A stretch of DNA of 64,000 nt from Piper betle (taxonomy: Eukaryota; Streptophyta; Magnoliopsida; Piperales; Piperaceae): contig JAURVB010013580.1 of NCBI GenBank assembly GCA_033002965.1, positions 205,135 to 269,134 of the forward strand. The letters are read 5' to 3'. Below the pieces are notes generated by a model. It ran no database searches and was not told where the DNA came from. It worked only from the letters and a program-made list of their open reading frames with translations. Numbering within the stretch: position 1 is the first letter of the stretch; each line of letters opens with the position of its first letter. A program made the translations under genes and the position numbers. Below are positions 1 through 11,136 of the stretch, piece by piece.

Positions 1-180
1 GATCTAGAACAATGTTGGAGCCTAAACATCTCATCCATGCATTAAATATTCACATCACTATCTTGAAATGCCGAATGTAGATCTTGGTTGGGTTGACTAA
101 ATTAAGTATATTAGTGAACGATTCGGCCACATGCGACATTCCTAGTTCGGTTCGCGAGTGAGCCAAATTATGGTGTTACA
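1..180 (+). mobile_element. 3' end of an old solo-LTR relic (family D)
   Basis: The first 180 bases match the ends of the LTR relics at 15551-16688, 32570-34311 and 38170-39896 and stop at the typical LTR terminus ggtgttaca. The terminal stretch (gttcggttcgcgagtgagcc, then ggtgttaca) is a diverged version of the end of the A, B and C LTRs in this window. It belongs to the unit left of the window, so further dirigent units may lie upstream. Confidence 0.6.
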
Positions 181-293
181 TATTATCATTACCTTTTTTA
201 TTTTTCTTAGTTTCTCTCATGTCAATTAACAAAAAATTGAAATCAATTTTGTTTTAAAAAATATTTGGATAAATAAATATTATATTCCTTGAA

Positions 294-628
294 CACTAGT
301 AGAAAAATGGTCTTCAATGACTGCTAACGCAATTGCTAAAAGTTTGATATCCGGTTGCAAATAATGTTTGCCACCGGATTTGTGACCGGAAATTAGCTCT
401 AGTTTTAGAAAATGTGGTAACTAATTTCTTATGCGCCAGCGTACTAACTTGGTCGTAATATTTGTAATAGGATTGTCCGTCACATTTTCGTTTCAAAATC
501 TAGAACGTAAAATTGTTTCTTACTTCATTTTGCAACCAAAAGACGATTATAAATCCGGTTGTCAAATTTTGTCAAGCACAAGTCGGTCGCAAATATGGTC
601 ATAAATATGGTTGCCAAATTTGGAGTTC
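294..628 (+). mobile_element. CACTA-type transposon end fragment, unit 0
   Basis: It starts with CACTAGTAGAAAAATGG, which matches the usual CACTA (En/Spm) terminal inverted repeat of plants. Short subterminal repeats follow, such as ggttgcaaat, ggtcgcaaata and ggttgccaaattt, as expected for transposase-binding arrays. No opposite terminus or transposase is seen, so this is one end only. Related fragments occur in every dirigent unit. At about 620-630 the sequence jumps to the later segment ggagttccac, so part of the fragment and about 500 bp of following DNA are missing here compared with units 3 and 4. Confidence 0.55.
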
Positions 629-1597
629 CACTTAATCTGATATTGCATTTGATACCACAACGTGTTTGTAAAGTTAACTTGATTGACTAGTAAAGATTGA
701 GATGAGTCAATCATGGTGAGCTCTTAATTTTAAAATCCCAAAGTCAGGTGACATATGATTATTCTGTTCTCCCTTATAAGATGGAAGTTTGAGCTTGATT
801 GTCAATGCCTTACTCAGACTTTGTCTGAAGTACTTTGACAGTGAAGCTTTTAATTTGCTTGCAGGCCAACCATAAATATTGGAGACTCGATCATATTCGA
901 ATTCGTGGAAAATATCATATTTAAACTACTATTTTTTTTAGCAATCAAAATACACATTTACTTGCATATTTCATTGTATGATAAAATATATTTAGTTTAA
1001 TCAATGGTGTAATTTTTATAATTTGACACCTAGCTAGATGCCGAAATGATCACAATTCACAAGTGATTCACTTAGGCTTTGGACTATGCCCGCTTTCAAT
1101 ATGAGATGAAAACAGAGAACATATTTAAATCTTCTTTAATAGATAAAGAATTGAGGGTACAGATGGGAAGAAATTATGCAGGAAAAACAATAATCTGATG
1201 ACTGACTTAGATTAATGAAATCACGCGAAAGAAAATTTTGATTAGTAAAACATGATTCAAGCTAGCCGCCAATATTGTTTTATGACTCACAAGACTTATT
1301 TCTGAACTCAAAATCCCCCTCCCAGCGCTAAGTACAAAATTTTAAAATTTCATAATAAAATACCCAGACAATTAAGATTGCCGCAAAAATTATTAAATTT
1401 GTGTTTGAAATATAACATAGACCGTCTATATAATTTAAAACCAGATGTTCATAAGAGTGAATATCATTAAACGAATGGTTTCACTTGTATATGAATTAAC
1501 TTTATAAGTATGCAATGATCTGGTCTTAGTGTTTAGTTGTTACGCTTAATTTGAGTCATATCTTTAACATGTTGGTACTTTAAAACTTCTTCCCATC
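629..1597. other. Promoter-side DNA of gene-less dirigent unit 0
   Basis: This AT-rich non-coding stretch aligns by eye with 17310-18390, 28455-29530 and 35080-36080, the distal upstream DNA of the intact dirigent genes. No gene or RNA is seen. It is interrupted at 1597 by LTR element A and resumes at 14133. Confidence 0.7.
1593..1597. repeat. Target-site duplication of element A, left copy
   Basis: The five bases ccatc directly precede the LTR start TGTAAAACC. The same five bases follow the LTR end GTGTTACA at 14128-14132. Undisturbed units read cccatctcctctagtt here, so the insertion is a simple one. Confidence 0.9.
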
Positions 1598-4017
1598 TGT
1601 AAAACCCACGACTTCGAGTTGGTGTTTTATATTCAGAACCGGTCAGTTCGACCGTTATTTTGGTCGAGTCGGTTTCAGAACACGTGTACTGAGCCGACGA
1701 CGGTCTCGTGCATGAGCCATGAGGGTCATGTGTACCTAAGTATATGATGATAACGTCATGAACACAACAGAAAGAATGAGTTATCAGAATATATAAGAGT
1801 ATGCAGTTCATTTTTATTATTATGATTATAATGGATCGTAGAATTAGTTTTATGGCCGTTTACCGCGTTAGGACGCGTTGCATTTGGGTGGGTTGATAGT
1901 TCTAGAGCATATCATTATGATTTTTTTTGTGTTGTTTGATTTTATGGGATTTTTCCCAAATTTTTTTTAAGAATTTTTGCAACTTAAATATTATTTTGAC
2001 TCGAGTCGGAGACGAGTCAAGTAATATTTACGAGTTTGCCACCACACACACCCCCGACCTTTCCTTCTTCTTCTTCCCAAACCCTTGTCGCGCGCCGCCA
2101 CTGCGCATGCCGCCGCCGCTACCGTGGACGCCTGCCCGGCCGCCGATCGTCGCCGCCCAGCTCCGCCACAGCGTTGTCATGCCGCCCCGACCAGGCCCGG
2201 CCACCATCGGGCCACCGCGACGCCGGAATCGCCAGGCCTAGCGCCGCGGCTGCATTTGGTCGTGTCGCCGATTCTGCCGCCGGCGACCGTCGCAGCCTGT
2301 CATCCAGTGGTCGCCTCAGCACCACCGACCACCCAGTGACCTTCCCCGACCGGAACGGAGGCCATCGCCGCCGTAGCCGGCCGATCTAGCCACCCATCGC
2401 CGCCGGCTCTGTTTTGCCGTTTTCCGGTGAGCTGCCACCTCCGTTGGCCGCAGCGACCTTGTAGATGAGTCGGGCTCACCGAGCCGGTTCCGAGGGTACC
2501 CAACACGACCAGCTTCCGGCCAGTAGACGCCGCCGGTGATTGTCGCCGGAAAACCACCGGAAGCTGCCGGAAAACCGCCAGCAGCTGCCGGAAAACCGTT
2601 GGAAAATCGGAATTTCTGGAATTCACTAGAATTCACTTGATCTTCCGCGGGGTTCATCCAGTCGATCCCGATCGAATGTCGGATGCCGATGAACGCCGAA
2701 TTTGAGCTCCGAGATACATGACGGAACCCTAGCCGTCGCCAATTACCGATGACGTGAGGTATAATTACTCAGATTTGATCATTTAAAATTGAGATGATTG
2801 TTAGCATAACATGTTAGAATTAAGTAGTTGTCATGATGAATGTTAGCACAGTATGCTAGATTTGATTAACTGTCATGAGTAATGCCTAATTATGAGTAAA
2901 GGGATGATTGTATGATTTGAGTCATTGCGAATGAATAGTAAGTGATCTAATGAGATAGATCGAGTCAGAACATGCTAAGTGGCCAATATGTAACTTAGAA
3001 AAGCACAATAAAATTGGTACGAATAATATTAGTTAGAATTATTTTCATATTTATGATTATTTGATTGCTGGTGTGACGGTCATGTCAGATTTGATGCATC
3101 ATTTAGTTAGCAGGCGTTAGTATTTAGTTTTGATGTGTAGGTACGGAGTAGGAGCTCGTCGCCTAGGCGCGATGACACGCTTGGAGCTTCTACCAGGTCC
3201 GTTTAGGACTCGTCTCTGTTTTACGCTTTTCTATTGTATGTTTATTTTATCATTTGCAGGACAGGTTAAGTGGCGTTTTATTAGATCCCACTTAACTCAG
3301 GCCATCTAGCCGAACAGATTTCCGGATTAATAACCCCTCGAGGATGAGATCCCTCGAGGATGATTTCGAAAACAAGATCCACTACAAGTTGCCTTCGGGC
3401 CTATTATATAAATCCCTACCTAGCCCTATATATAGTAGTTTTCGCGTTTCAGTGAGACGAGAGATGGAGAAATCAACTGCACGTATCATGCAGAGGATGC
3501 CGTGACAGTCAAAGCAGGCTCCGGATTAGTGCCAGCGGACTGTTCCATTCCCGAGGGATCCTGACAACTCCGCGTTTGAGTTCCTCACACCCGGAGAACG
3601 TGGAGGTTTACAGGTACTGTTTAGTACAGCGCATGTCTGGACTTGTGGTTCAAAGGGTACTAAAGGTGACTGCCTGAGAGTACTCAGCCTTCGTGCTCAA
3701 GGCCAGGAGAGATATGGAGGTTCGGAGAGGGCTTAGGATAAAGTTTTACGTGAAGTACTGAAAAGAAGTGCTGAGAGTAGAACAGTACCAGCAGCAGAGC
3801 AGTAAGTTTGGGATGCTACCGGGTCTGCAGCCCAGTGGCTCCTCAATAGTGCCTTTCAGAGTGTTCACGTGGAGTATATAATGTTTTATTTCATATGAGA
3901 GTTTGCTCTCATAGCCAGCTTGTTATAGTTATTTTATTTTCCGGACCAGTAACACTTGTTAATGACGTGTTTTTCTACTATATGTAGGTAATAATCACGA
4001 GTTGGAGGAGCCAACTT
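1598..4017 (+). repeat. 5' LTR of element A, first part
   Basis: This covers about the first 2420 bp of the LTR and matches 11137-13574. It has an AT-rich start, then ttttgactcgagtcggagac and its inverted partner near 1995-2025, then a GC-rich island at about 2040-2745, then AT-rich DNA again. Candidate core promoter sequences are TATATAAAT near 3405-3413 and TATATATA near 3427-3434. The short frames in the GC-rich island are open by base composition and are not genes. The LTR is broken at 4017 by an inverted solo LTR. Confidence 0.85.
2040..2745. other. GC-rich, CpG-dense island inside the LTR
   Basis: This block contrasts sharply with the AT-rich DNA around it. It contains repeated ccggaaaaccgcc-like motifs at about 2546-2605. 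The same block occurs in each LTR of the A/B family (about 5830-6500 inverted, 11590-12290, 49020-49735, 55645-56360). A shorter relative is in the C LTRs (about 45480-45970 and 60245-60910). It ends with an accctagccgtcgcc-type sequence just before gaggtataatta. The role is unknown; it lies upstream of the presumed TATA box and so within U3. Confidence 0.6.
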
Positions 4018-6993
4018 TGTAACACCCCAAATCCGGTTCACGCTCGTGAACCGAACCGGCATGTTACAGGCCCGGGTTAGGTCGGCTAACCCGAACCTTA
4101 CTCACGCGGATCCAATCTCGGCGTCTTAAGATGAAGATACCACTCACAATGTATGGATGAATGCACAAAATCCTAACATGATACTACATGGATGACCTAC
4201 AAACTAAATTACACGCCATTACAATTACGATCAAAATCGATGAAAATTCTGAAATAAAACAGACAGAATTTCCCATAAAAGTGCAATTATGGTCATCCTG
4301 TCAAAATATTGTATATAAACCTATATATAAACATGTATCTATATATCACGCCACTTCATTCACACAATCTGTTCCTATTTCACATTCTGTCATCGTGTCT
4401 TAGCATTCGATCATGTCACGTCATCATATCTTATCATCATCTCATAACATTAAATCATATCATACTATGTCTTAGCATTCCACTTCATTCACAATGTAAT
4501 AGCATCATAAACAAAATATAAACACTCAATCGACTGACATGTGTGCAAGCGACAACAGTGCTCCTCCGTCCAAGCCGGCACATCCATCTCGTGCTTATCA
4601 CCTACATATATATAAGAAAAACGTCAGTAACAAGCGTTACTGGTCCGAAAAGAAAATATCTATAACAAACTGGCTATGAGAGCAAACTCTCATATGAAAG
4701 AAAACAACATATACTCCGCGTGAACACTCTGAAGGGCACTACTGAGGAGCCACTGGGCTGCAGACCCGGTAGCATCCCGAACTTACTGATCTGCTGCTGG
4801 TACTGTGCTACTCTCAGCACTTCTTTTTCAGTACTTCTCGTGAAACTTTATCCTAAGCCCTCTCCTTACCTCCATATTTCTCCTGGCCTTGAGCACGAAG
4901 GCCGAGTACTCTCAGGCAGTCGCCTTTAGTACCCTTTGAACCACAAGTCCGGACATGCGCTGTACTAAACAGTACCCGTAAACCTCCACGTTCTCCGGGT
5001 GTGAGGAACTCAAACGCGGAGTTGTCAGGATCCCTCGGGAATGGAACAGTCCGCTGGCACTAATCCAGAGCCCGCTTTGACTGTCACGGCATCCTCTGCA
5101 TGGTACGTGCAGTCGATTTCTCCATCTCTCGTCTCACAGAAACGCGAAAACTATACATATATATAGGCTTGGGTAGGGAGTTATATAATAGGCCCGAAGG
5201 CAACTTTTGGTGGATCTTGTTTTCGAAATCAACCTCGAGGGATCTCATCCTCGAGGGGTTATTAATCCGAAAAATGTTCGGTTAAATGGCCCGAGTTAAG
5301 TGGGATCCGATAAAACGCCACTTAACCCGTCCTGCAGACAATAAATCAAACATACAATAGAAAAGATCATAAAATCAGAGAGAAGTCCTAACGGACCTGG
5401 TAGAAGCTCCAAGCGTGTCATCGCGCCTAGGCGGCGAGCTCCTACTCCGTACCTACACATCAAAACTAAATACTAACGCCCGCTAACTAAATGATGCATC
5501 AAACTCAACAAACATACACACAATTCAATCATCAACCATAACAAGCAACAATTATAATGTGAAAGTAATTCTAACTTATCCTATTAATATCAATCTTATT
5601 ATATTTTCCTAAGTTACGTTGTACTCGTTTATCATGCTCAAATTTACTTTAGTTCATTAGATCACTTAACTATCATTCCCTGTTAATCACATCATGGGCA
5701 TCTTTACTTTATTCATGGTCAAGACATTAGTCATGATAATTAATCAACCCTAGCATGCTATGCTAACAATCATCATCAATTTTAAATAAATCAATCGGAG
5801 GTAATTATACCTCACGTCGTCGGCAATCGGCGACGGCTAGGGTTCCGTCGCGCGTCTCGGAGCTCAAATTCGGCGCTCATCGGCGTCCGAAGCTCGATCG
5901 GGCTCCACTGGGTGAGCCCCGCGGAAGATCCGGTGAATTCCGGCGAATTCCATAAATTCCAATTTTCTGGCGGTTTTCCGGCAGCTGCTGGCAGTTTTCC
6001 GGCGACTTCCGGTGGTTTTCCGACGACAATCGCCGGCGGCGTCTACTGGCCGGAAAGTGGTCGTGTTGGGTACCCTCGGAACCGGCTCGGCGAGCCCGAC
6101 TCATCTACGAGGTCGACGTGGCCAACGGAGGTGGCGGCTCGCCGAAAAATGGCTCAAACAGGGCCGGCGGCGATGGGTCGCTAGATCCGGCCGGCCAGGG
6201 CGGCGATGGCCTCCGCTCCAGTCGGGGAAGGCCGCTAGGGGTCGAAGGCGTCGAGGCGGCTACTCGATCGCGGCGGCGACGGTCGCCGGCGGCGTGATCG
6301 GCGACGGAAGTGCAACGCGGCCGCGGCATCGTAGCGTGGCTTCCTCGCGTCGCGGCGGTCTGATAGGGGCCGGAGCTGGTCGGGGCGGCAGGGCGACGCC
6401 GTGGCCGGGCTGGGTGGCGTCGATCGGCGGCCAGGCGGCGGCGTGGCGGCGGTGGCGCGCAAACAGGGGGCGGCGCGGCGGTTAGGGTTTGGGCGTGGGA
6501 GAGAAAAGGTCGGGGTGAAAACTTAGTTGGGTGGCAAACTGGTAAATAATACTTGACTCGTCTCCGGCTCGTGTCAAGTATCATAATTAACTCGAAGTAA
6601 ATCCTAAAAAAATCCACAAAAATCGGGAAAAATCCCATAAAATCAAACAAACACTAAAACATCATAATGATATGCTCTAAGACTATCAACCCACCCAAAC
6701 TGCCCGTAATGTGTCCTAACGTGATAAACGACCTAACACTAATTCTACGATCCACTATATATATAATAATAAAAAAATAAACTGCATGCCTTCATATACT
6801 CTGATAAATCATTCTTTTCTGCTGTGTTCATGACGTCATCATCGTATACTTGGGTACACATGACCCTCGTAGCTCATACACGCGACTGGCGTCGGCTCAG
6901 TGCACGTGTTCTGAAACTGACTCGACTTAAAAAATAACGGTCGAACCGACCGGTTCTGAATATAAAACCCTGACTCGAATCGTGGGTTTTACA
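4018..6993 (-). mobile_element. Inverted solo LTR of the A/B family, nested in A's 5' LTR
   Basis: It starts TGTAACACCC and ends GGGTTTTACA, so it is a complete LTR of about 2976 bp in reverse orientation. The flanking five bases are aactt (4013-4017) and agctt (6994-6998). The uninterrupted LTR copy reads ccagcttggatgg, so the duplication was agctt and its left copy has one change. No internal domain remains, as expected after LTR-LTR recombination. With the surrounding 5' LTR of A it forms a long inverted repeat. Confidence 0.88.
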
Positions 6994-7553
6994 AGCTTGG
7001 ATGGAGGAGCACTGTTGTCGCTTGTACACATGTCAGTCGATTGAGTGTTTATATTTTGTTTATGATGCTATTACATTGTGAATGAAGTAGAATGCTAAGA
7101 CATAGTATGACATGATTTAATGTTATGAGATGATGATAAGATATGATGACGTGACATGATCGAATGCTAAGACACGATGACATAATGTGAAATAGGAACA
7201 GATTGTGTGAATGAAGTGGCGTGATATATAGATACATATTTATATATATGTTTATATACAATATTTTGACAGGGTGACCCTAATTGCACTTTTATGGGAA
7301 ATTTTGTCCGTTTTATTTCAAAATTTTCATCGATTTTGATCGTAATTGTGATGGCGTGTAATTTAATTTGTATGTCATCCCTGTAGTATCATGTTAGGAT
7401 TTTGTGTATTCATCCATGCATTGCGAGTGATATCTTCATCTTAAGACGCCGAGATTGGATCCGCGTGAGTAAGGTTCGGGTTAGCCTACCTAACTCGGGG
7501 CTTGTAACATGCCGGTTCGGTTCACGAGTGTGAACCGGATTTGGGGTGTTACA
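6994..7553 (+). repeat. 5' LTR of element A, second part
   Basis: This resumes the LTR sequence broken at 4017 and matches 13570-14127. It ends ggtgttaca at 7553. The first five bases are the right target-site duplication of the inverted solo LTR. No gene is present. Confidence 0.85.
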
Positions 7554-7557
7554 AGAT

Positions 7558-7569
7558 TGATATCAGAGC
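7558..7569 (+). promoter_or_regulatory. Primer-binding site of element A
   Basis: The sequence tgatatcagagc starts four bases after the 5' LTR. It is one base off TGGTATCAGAGC, the usual plant initiator-methionine tRNA primer site, which element B keeps perfectly at 51588-51599. Confidence 0.75.
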
Positions 7570-8635
7570 CACTCTCGGCCGATTAAGATGTATGATATTT
7601 ATATAGGTGATGTGTGTGCAAAGACTGCTCCAAGTCCAGCTGGCAGGTATGTTTCTGTATATTTTCCTTACATGCAGATTTTTCTTCATAAGTTGTGTGG
7701 ATAACAGTGTATTTAGGACTTGATTAGAAATATGTGGCATTGACCTTAGTTGAGCTGACATGCCATTTATGGATTTTTATCATGATATCAGATTGCTTGC
7801 CTAGTTAGATGTGAGCAGGGTATGTCGTAATGCTAAGAGAGGTAGAATGGATATAAGATTCCATCTTATCCCAGATCTAGATGTCAGCAGGAATCTGACA
7901 GGCTTATCAGGAGGGCTTAGAGACCCACCGATTCTGTCCATTGCAAAAGAGATTTGGATGAGTTAGGGCGAACACATTTTCAATCAGTTGAGGCTGAAGT
8001 AGATATTGATCAGGTGTTCGTGTCTTGTATGTCACCACATTAGTCCTGTTTTCATGGGATATGGTGTACATGATGGGAATGAGTTAAAAAGAAAGGGGTA
8101 ACAGTAAGGAGCTTGAAGTATAGAGATACTAGCAAGTTAGTTAACACATGAGATAGACCATTTCTAGAAGATGGTGTTGAATGAGGATGAGTAGCGAGGT
8201 GGATCGATAGTCCAATGGGTACTTCACCGCATCCTCCTCTTCCACTAGTTATGACCTACGGGTAGCAGTTTTGGCTTCTCTTTGCCAGATAGAGGTCTCG
8301 ATATGATGAGGAAAAGATCAGGACCACCATTGCCTATGAGATCAGATAATTGATAGGATTCCACCAGAGGTAAGGTACCAAATCAGTGATTGCCGTTGAA
8401 GGGTAGTTGGCACTGATAGAAGTAGCCATTTCAGATTTCAGGAGATTACAATAAGTTCAGCATAGGTTTACCCTTATATGTGTCAGCACATGATCCAAAC
8501 CCCTCTGGATTAGACACGTATAGTTAGACAACTTGAGCCTAGTTGTTAACAACCAAGATATGTAAGAGATAGTAGAGTGGATTACGATGTATATGATCAA
8601 GATTAGAATTTCAGTACTAGATAGAATTGTCACCG

Positions 8636-8868
8636 ACAGAGTTGCACAACCGCCGACCGAGTGCACAACCACCGACCGAGTGCGCAACCACCGACCGAGT
8701 TGCACAACCACCAACTGAATTGTACAACCGCCGACCGAATTGCACGACCACCGACCGAGTCACACAACCACTACCGCGGTGCACAACCGCCGTCCGAGAT
8801 GCACTACCACCGACCGAAGATGCACTACCGCCGTCCGTGTATTGCTCATCCGCTGACCGAGTAGATTA
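8636..8868. repeat. 20-bp minisatellite in element A
   Basis: About eleven imperfect copies of a 20-bp unit, cgaccgagttgcacaaccac and variants, lie in tandem. The matching place in element B (52628-52892) has more regular copies. Since 20 is not a multiple of three, the array reads through all frames and produces open stretches on both strands that are not genes. Confidence 0.8.
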
Positions 8869-11123
8869 GTTAGAGCTTAGTAGGGCCAGAACTTGAGGAA
8901 CAAGATATAGCTACAATGGAAATTAGCATATCAGAGAAGAGTTAGGAAAAGTGGAGTTATTTGGATGAGATAGCATAGGATTTAACTATACAGCTCTTTT
9001 GCAATTATTGTTTTGACCCGACACCCTTGGGTCAGATGTATATTGCAAGATAACCACATCAGGCAATGTTAGTGACAGTCTCATAGGGATGTGCATGGAC
9101 AGAGTCAGGGAACATGATAGCAGTGACCTCCAGATGGGATGGTCACAATAATCAGATTGTGTAGACTGCATGATCGTGCATCCATGGGTCACAACCAGCA
9201 TACATAGATTAGATGGTTGGTATATGGACACATGCAGTTTAACCCATGTAGCGATGGGCCAGTAGGCGATAGGGGTTAGGCTTGTATTAGAGTATTGGGC
9301 ATGGATAGACGGGTTAGTGAGGAAGTTTTCAGAGAGATATTGATTTCCTTGTGTTTCGCCAGCACGATTAGGTTCTCACCTTGAAACCATAGGATTGAGC
9401 CTTGCCCTGAGTATAGAGGTACCTTCATGGTACTGATTAGGGTTTACAGTACATGTAGATGTTTGCAGACCGACCTTCCGATGAGGATTTCATCCCAGCT
9501 TGAGAGCGATGCAGATAAGGATTTTGAGTAGAGCAGACTATGCTGACCAAATGGAGTGATACCAGTGTATGCTCATCTTCATTGATAGCTTTGCTTGAGA
9601 GTCTACCACAGCGGTAGTAGTCATGTGAGTCAAGATTAGTGCTACAAATCGGTACGGGACGGCAGGTCACACACCACTGAAGAGCGGACGAGACACGTGT
9701 CGAACCTCATTATAAGTCCCCGTAGACTTGAGGGGAGACAGTGGTTCTTTGGGTCGTTTGAACCCCGCCCGTTTAGAAGTGCGTGACTAGTACAGTATCG
9801 AGAAACATGTGCCTACTGTTAGCTGATTGAACTAGGGCCACTTAGCAGCCGTTTCTTAGGTTCGTCATTGATTGACTGTTCCACAGACTGATCACCTGTG
9901 GCATAGTGAATCGTGGTGATCTTAGAGACAAGTCCATAGACCTACCGATATTTTGGCCACCCAGTATGCTACATAGGGATTTTATCTCCCCTACTATTTG
10001 CATGAGACCTTAACCTTACCATAGATAAGAGTTGCGCAGCAGAAGCGTGTGGGCCTATAACCCACAGGTCCCAGGATCCCCCGTTTACCTAGCGTCAGAT
10101 ACTACATGTGAGGACGAGATACTACCTATTGAGAGCTCTTGAGTAGTGAGATTAGATTTCCACGAGATTCAGCCTCCCTTCTTATAACCCAGAGATATCA
10201 GACAGAGTGGAGTTTTCACTTGAGGATTTCCACTCACCCTTTTGTATCAGTTTTACTATCAGTTTACCCGGATGATTGAGATGAGTATACATTGATCAGA
10301 GCACGTCCCACAGACCAGATGCAGATGCTACAGCCCTATGCAGAGTATGTTATCATACTCCTTGAGACACGCTGTGCATGTACAGGTGTTCTCGCGACCA
10401 TCCCGTCACAGAGTTGTACTTAGTGGTTGTATAGATAGCCACCGGAGCCATAGTATACATTAGAGTCATAGCAGCTACCCTTGTTCTCTTATAGAACAGA
10501 GTGAGATACATGACTCAGGACCGAGTCAACTAGAACCAAGCGAGCGGTCCAGTTCCTTGTATAGGGACACCTGAGAGTTGGACCTAGACTGGCGACAGTG
10601 AGCCATGCAGCTCATTAGGGTATCCACCGTACTTAGCAGGAGACTCATAGCAGGCCTTGAGGTGACTGTAGGACCTAGAGTAGAATTCCTGCGAGTACAT
10701 GTAGGTGACTGTTCACAGATGACGATTAGAGGGACATGGGTAGATGTTAGCAGGTAGGTCTTACCCTTGGCGTAGTTTTCCAGACATAGCCCAGATTAGA
10801 ACCTTACGATACTCTAGAGTATCGGCTTGACCAACCCAGTAGGCCCTTAAGGGTGACCTAGGGTTTTTTGTCGCCGAGTTAGCAATAGGGATCAGAACAG
10901 AAGAGAATCATGATGGTAATGTCAGGAATAGGCACAGACACCTTAGAAACAGAATGTGGATATTGACAGCATCAGAAGTAGAACCGCCGTGACAGTGCAG
11001 CTATATCAGTGAGGATTTACATGACTATTGAAGAGTAGAGGATACAACTGGTGTGTATCTAGCTTCCATGTAGTAGTTCAGCAGAACCTCCTTGAGTTAA
11101 AATTTCGAGGACGAAATTTTTAT

Positions 11124-11135
11124 AAGGAGGGAAGG
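11124..11135 (+). promoter_or_regulatory. Polypurine tract of element A
   Basis: The run aaggagggaagg lies directly before the 3' LTR start at 11137, where plus-strand DNA synthesis is primed in LTR elements. Element B has the same tract at 55166-55177. Confidence 0.75.
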
Positions 11136-11136
11136 T

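Larger units (their letters stand above)
7554..11136 (+). mobile_element. Non-coding internal domain of element A
   Basis: This is 3.58 kb with stops in all frames and no protein motif of gag or pol that I can recognise. It aligns along its whole length with the internal domain of element B (51584-55178), including a 20-bp minisatellite and the closing segment ttaaaatttcgaggacgaaa. Conservation of the domain without coding capacity is a LARD trait. The last stretch resembles the 3' end of pol in plant Ty3/gypsy elements, where an NFRGRNF-like peptide is encoded just before the polypurine tract; this suggests the parent lineage. Confidence 0.75.

Noticed and set aside
2036..2657. Overlapping 60-120 residue frames on both strands in the GC-rich LTR block
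   Set aside because: Low-complexity Pro/Arg/Ala-rich products in several frames at once, inside an LTR; the same frames are broken differently in each copy (11544-12269, 49005-49634, 55597-56128).
4018..6993. Inverted LTR as an assembly error
   Set aside because: It has complete LTR ends and a near-perfect 5-bp duplication at the right place, and its sequence differs from the neighbouring LTR parts, so a real insertion is the better reading.
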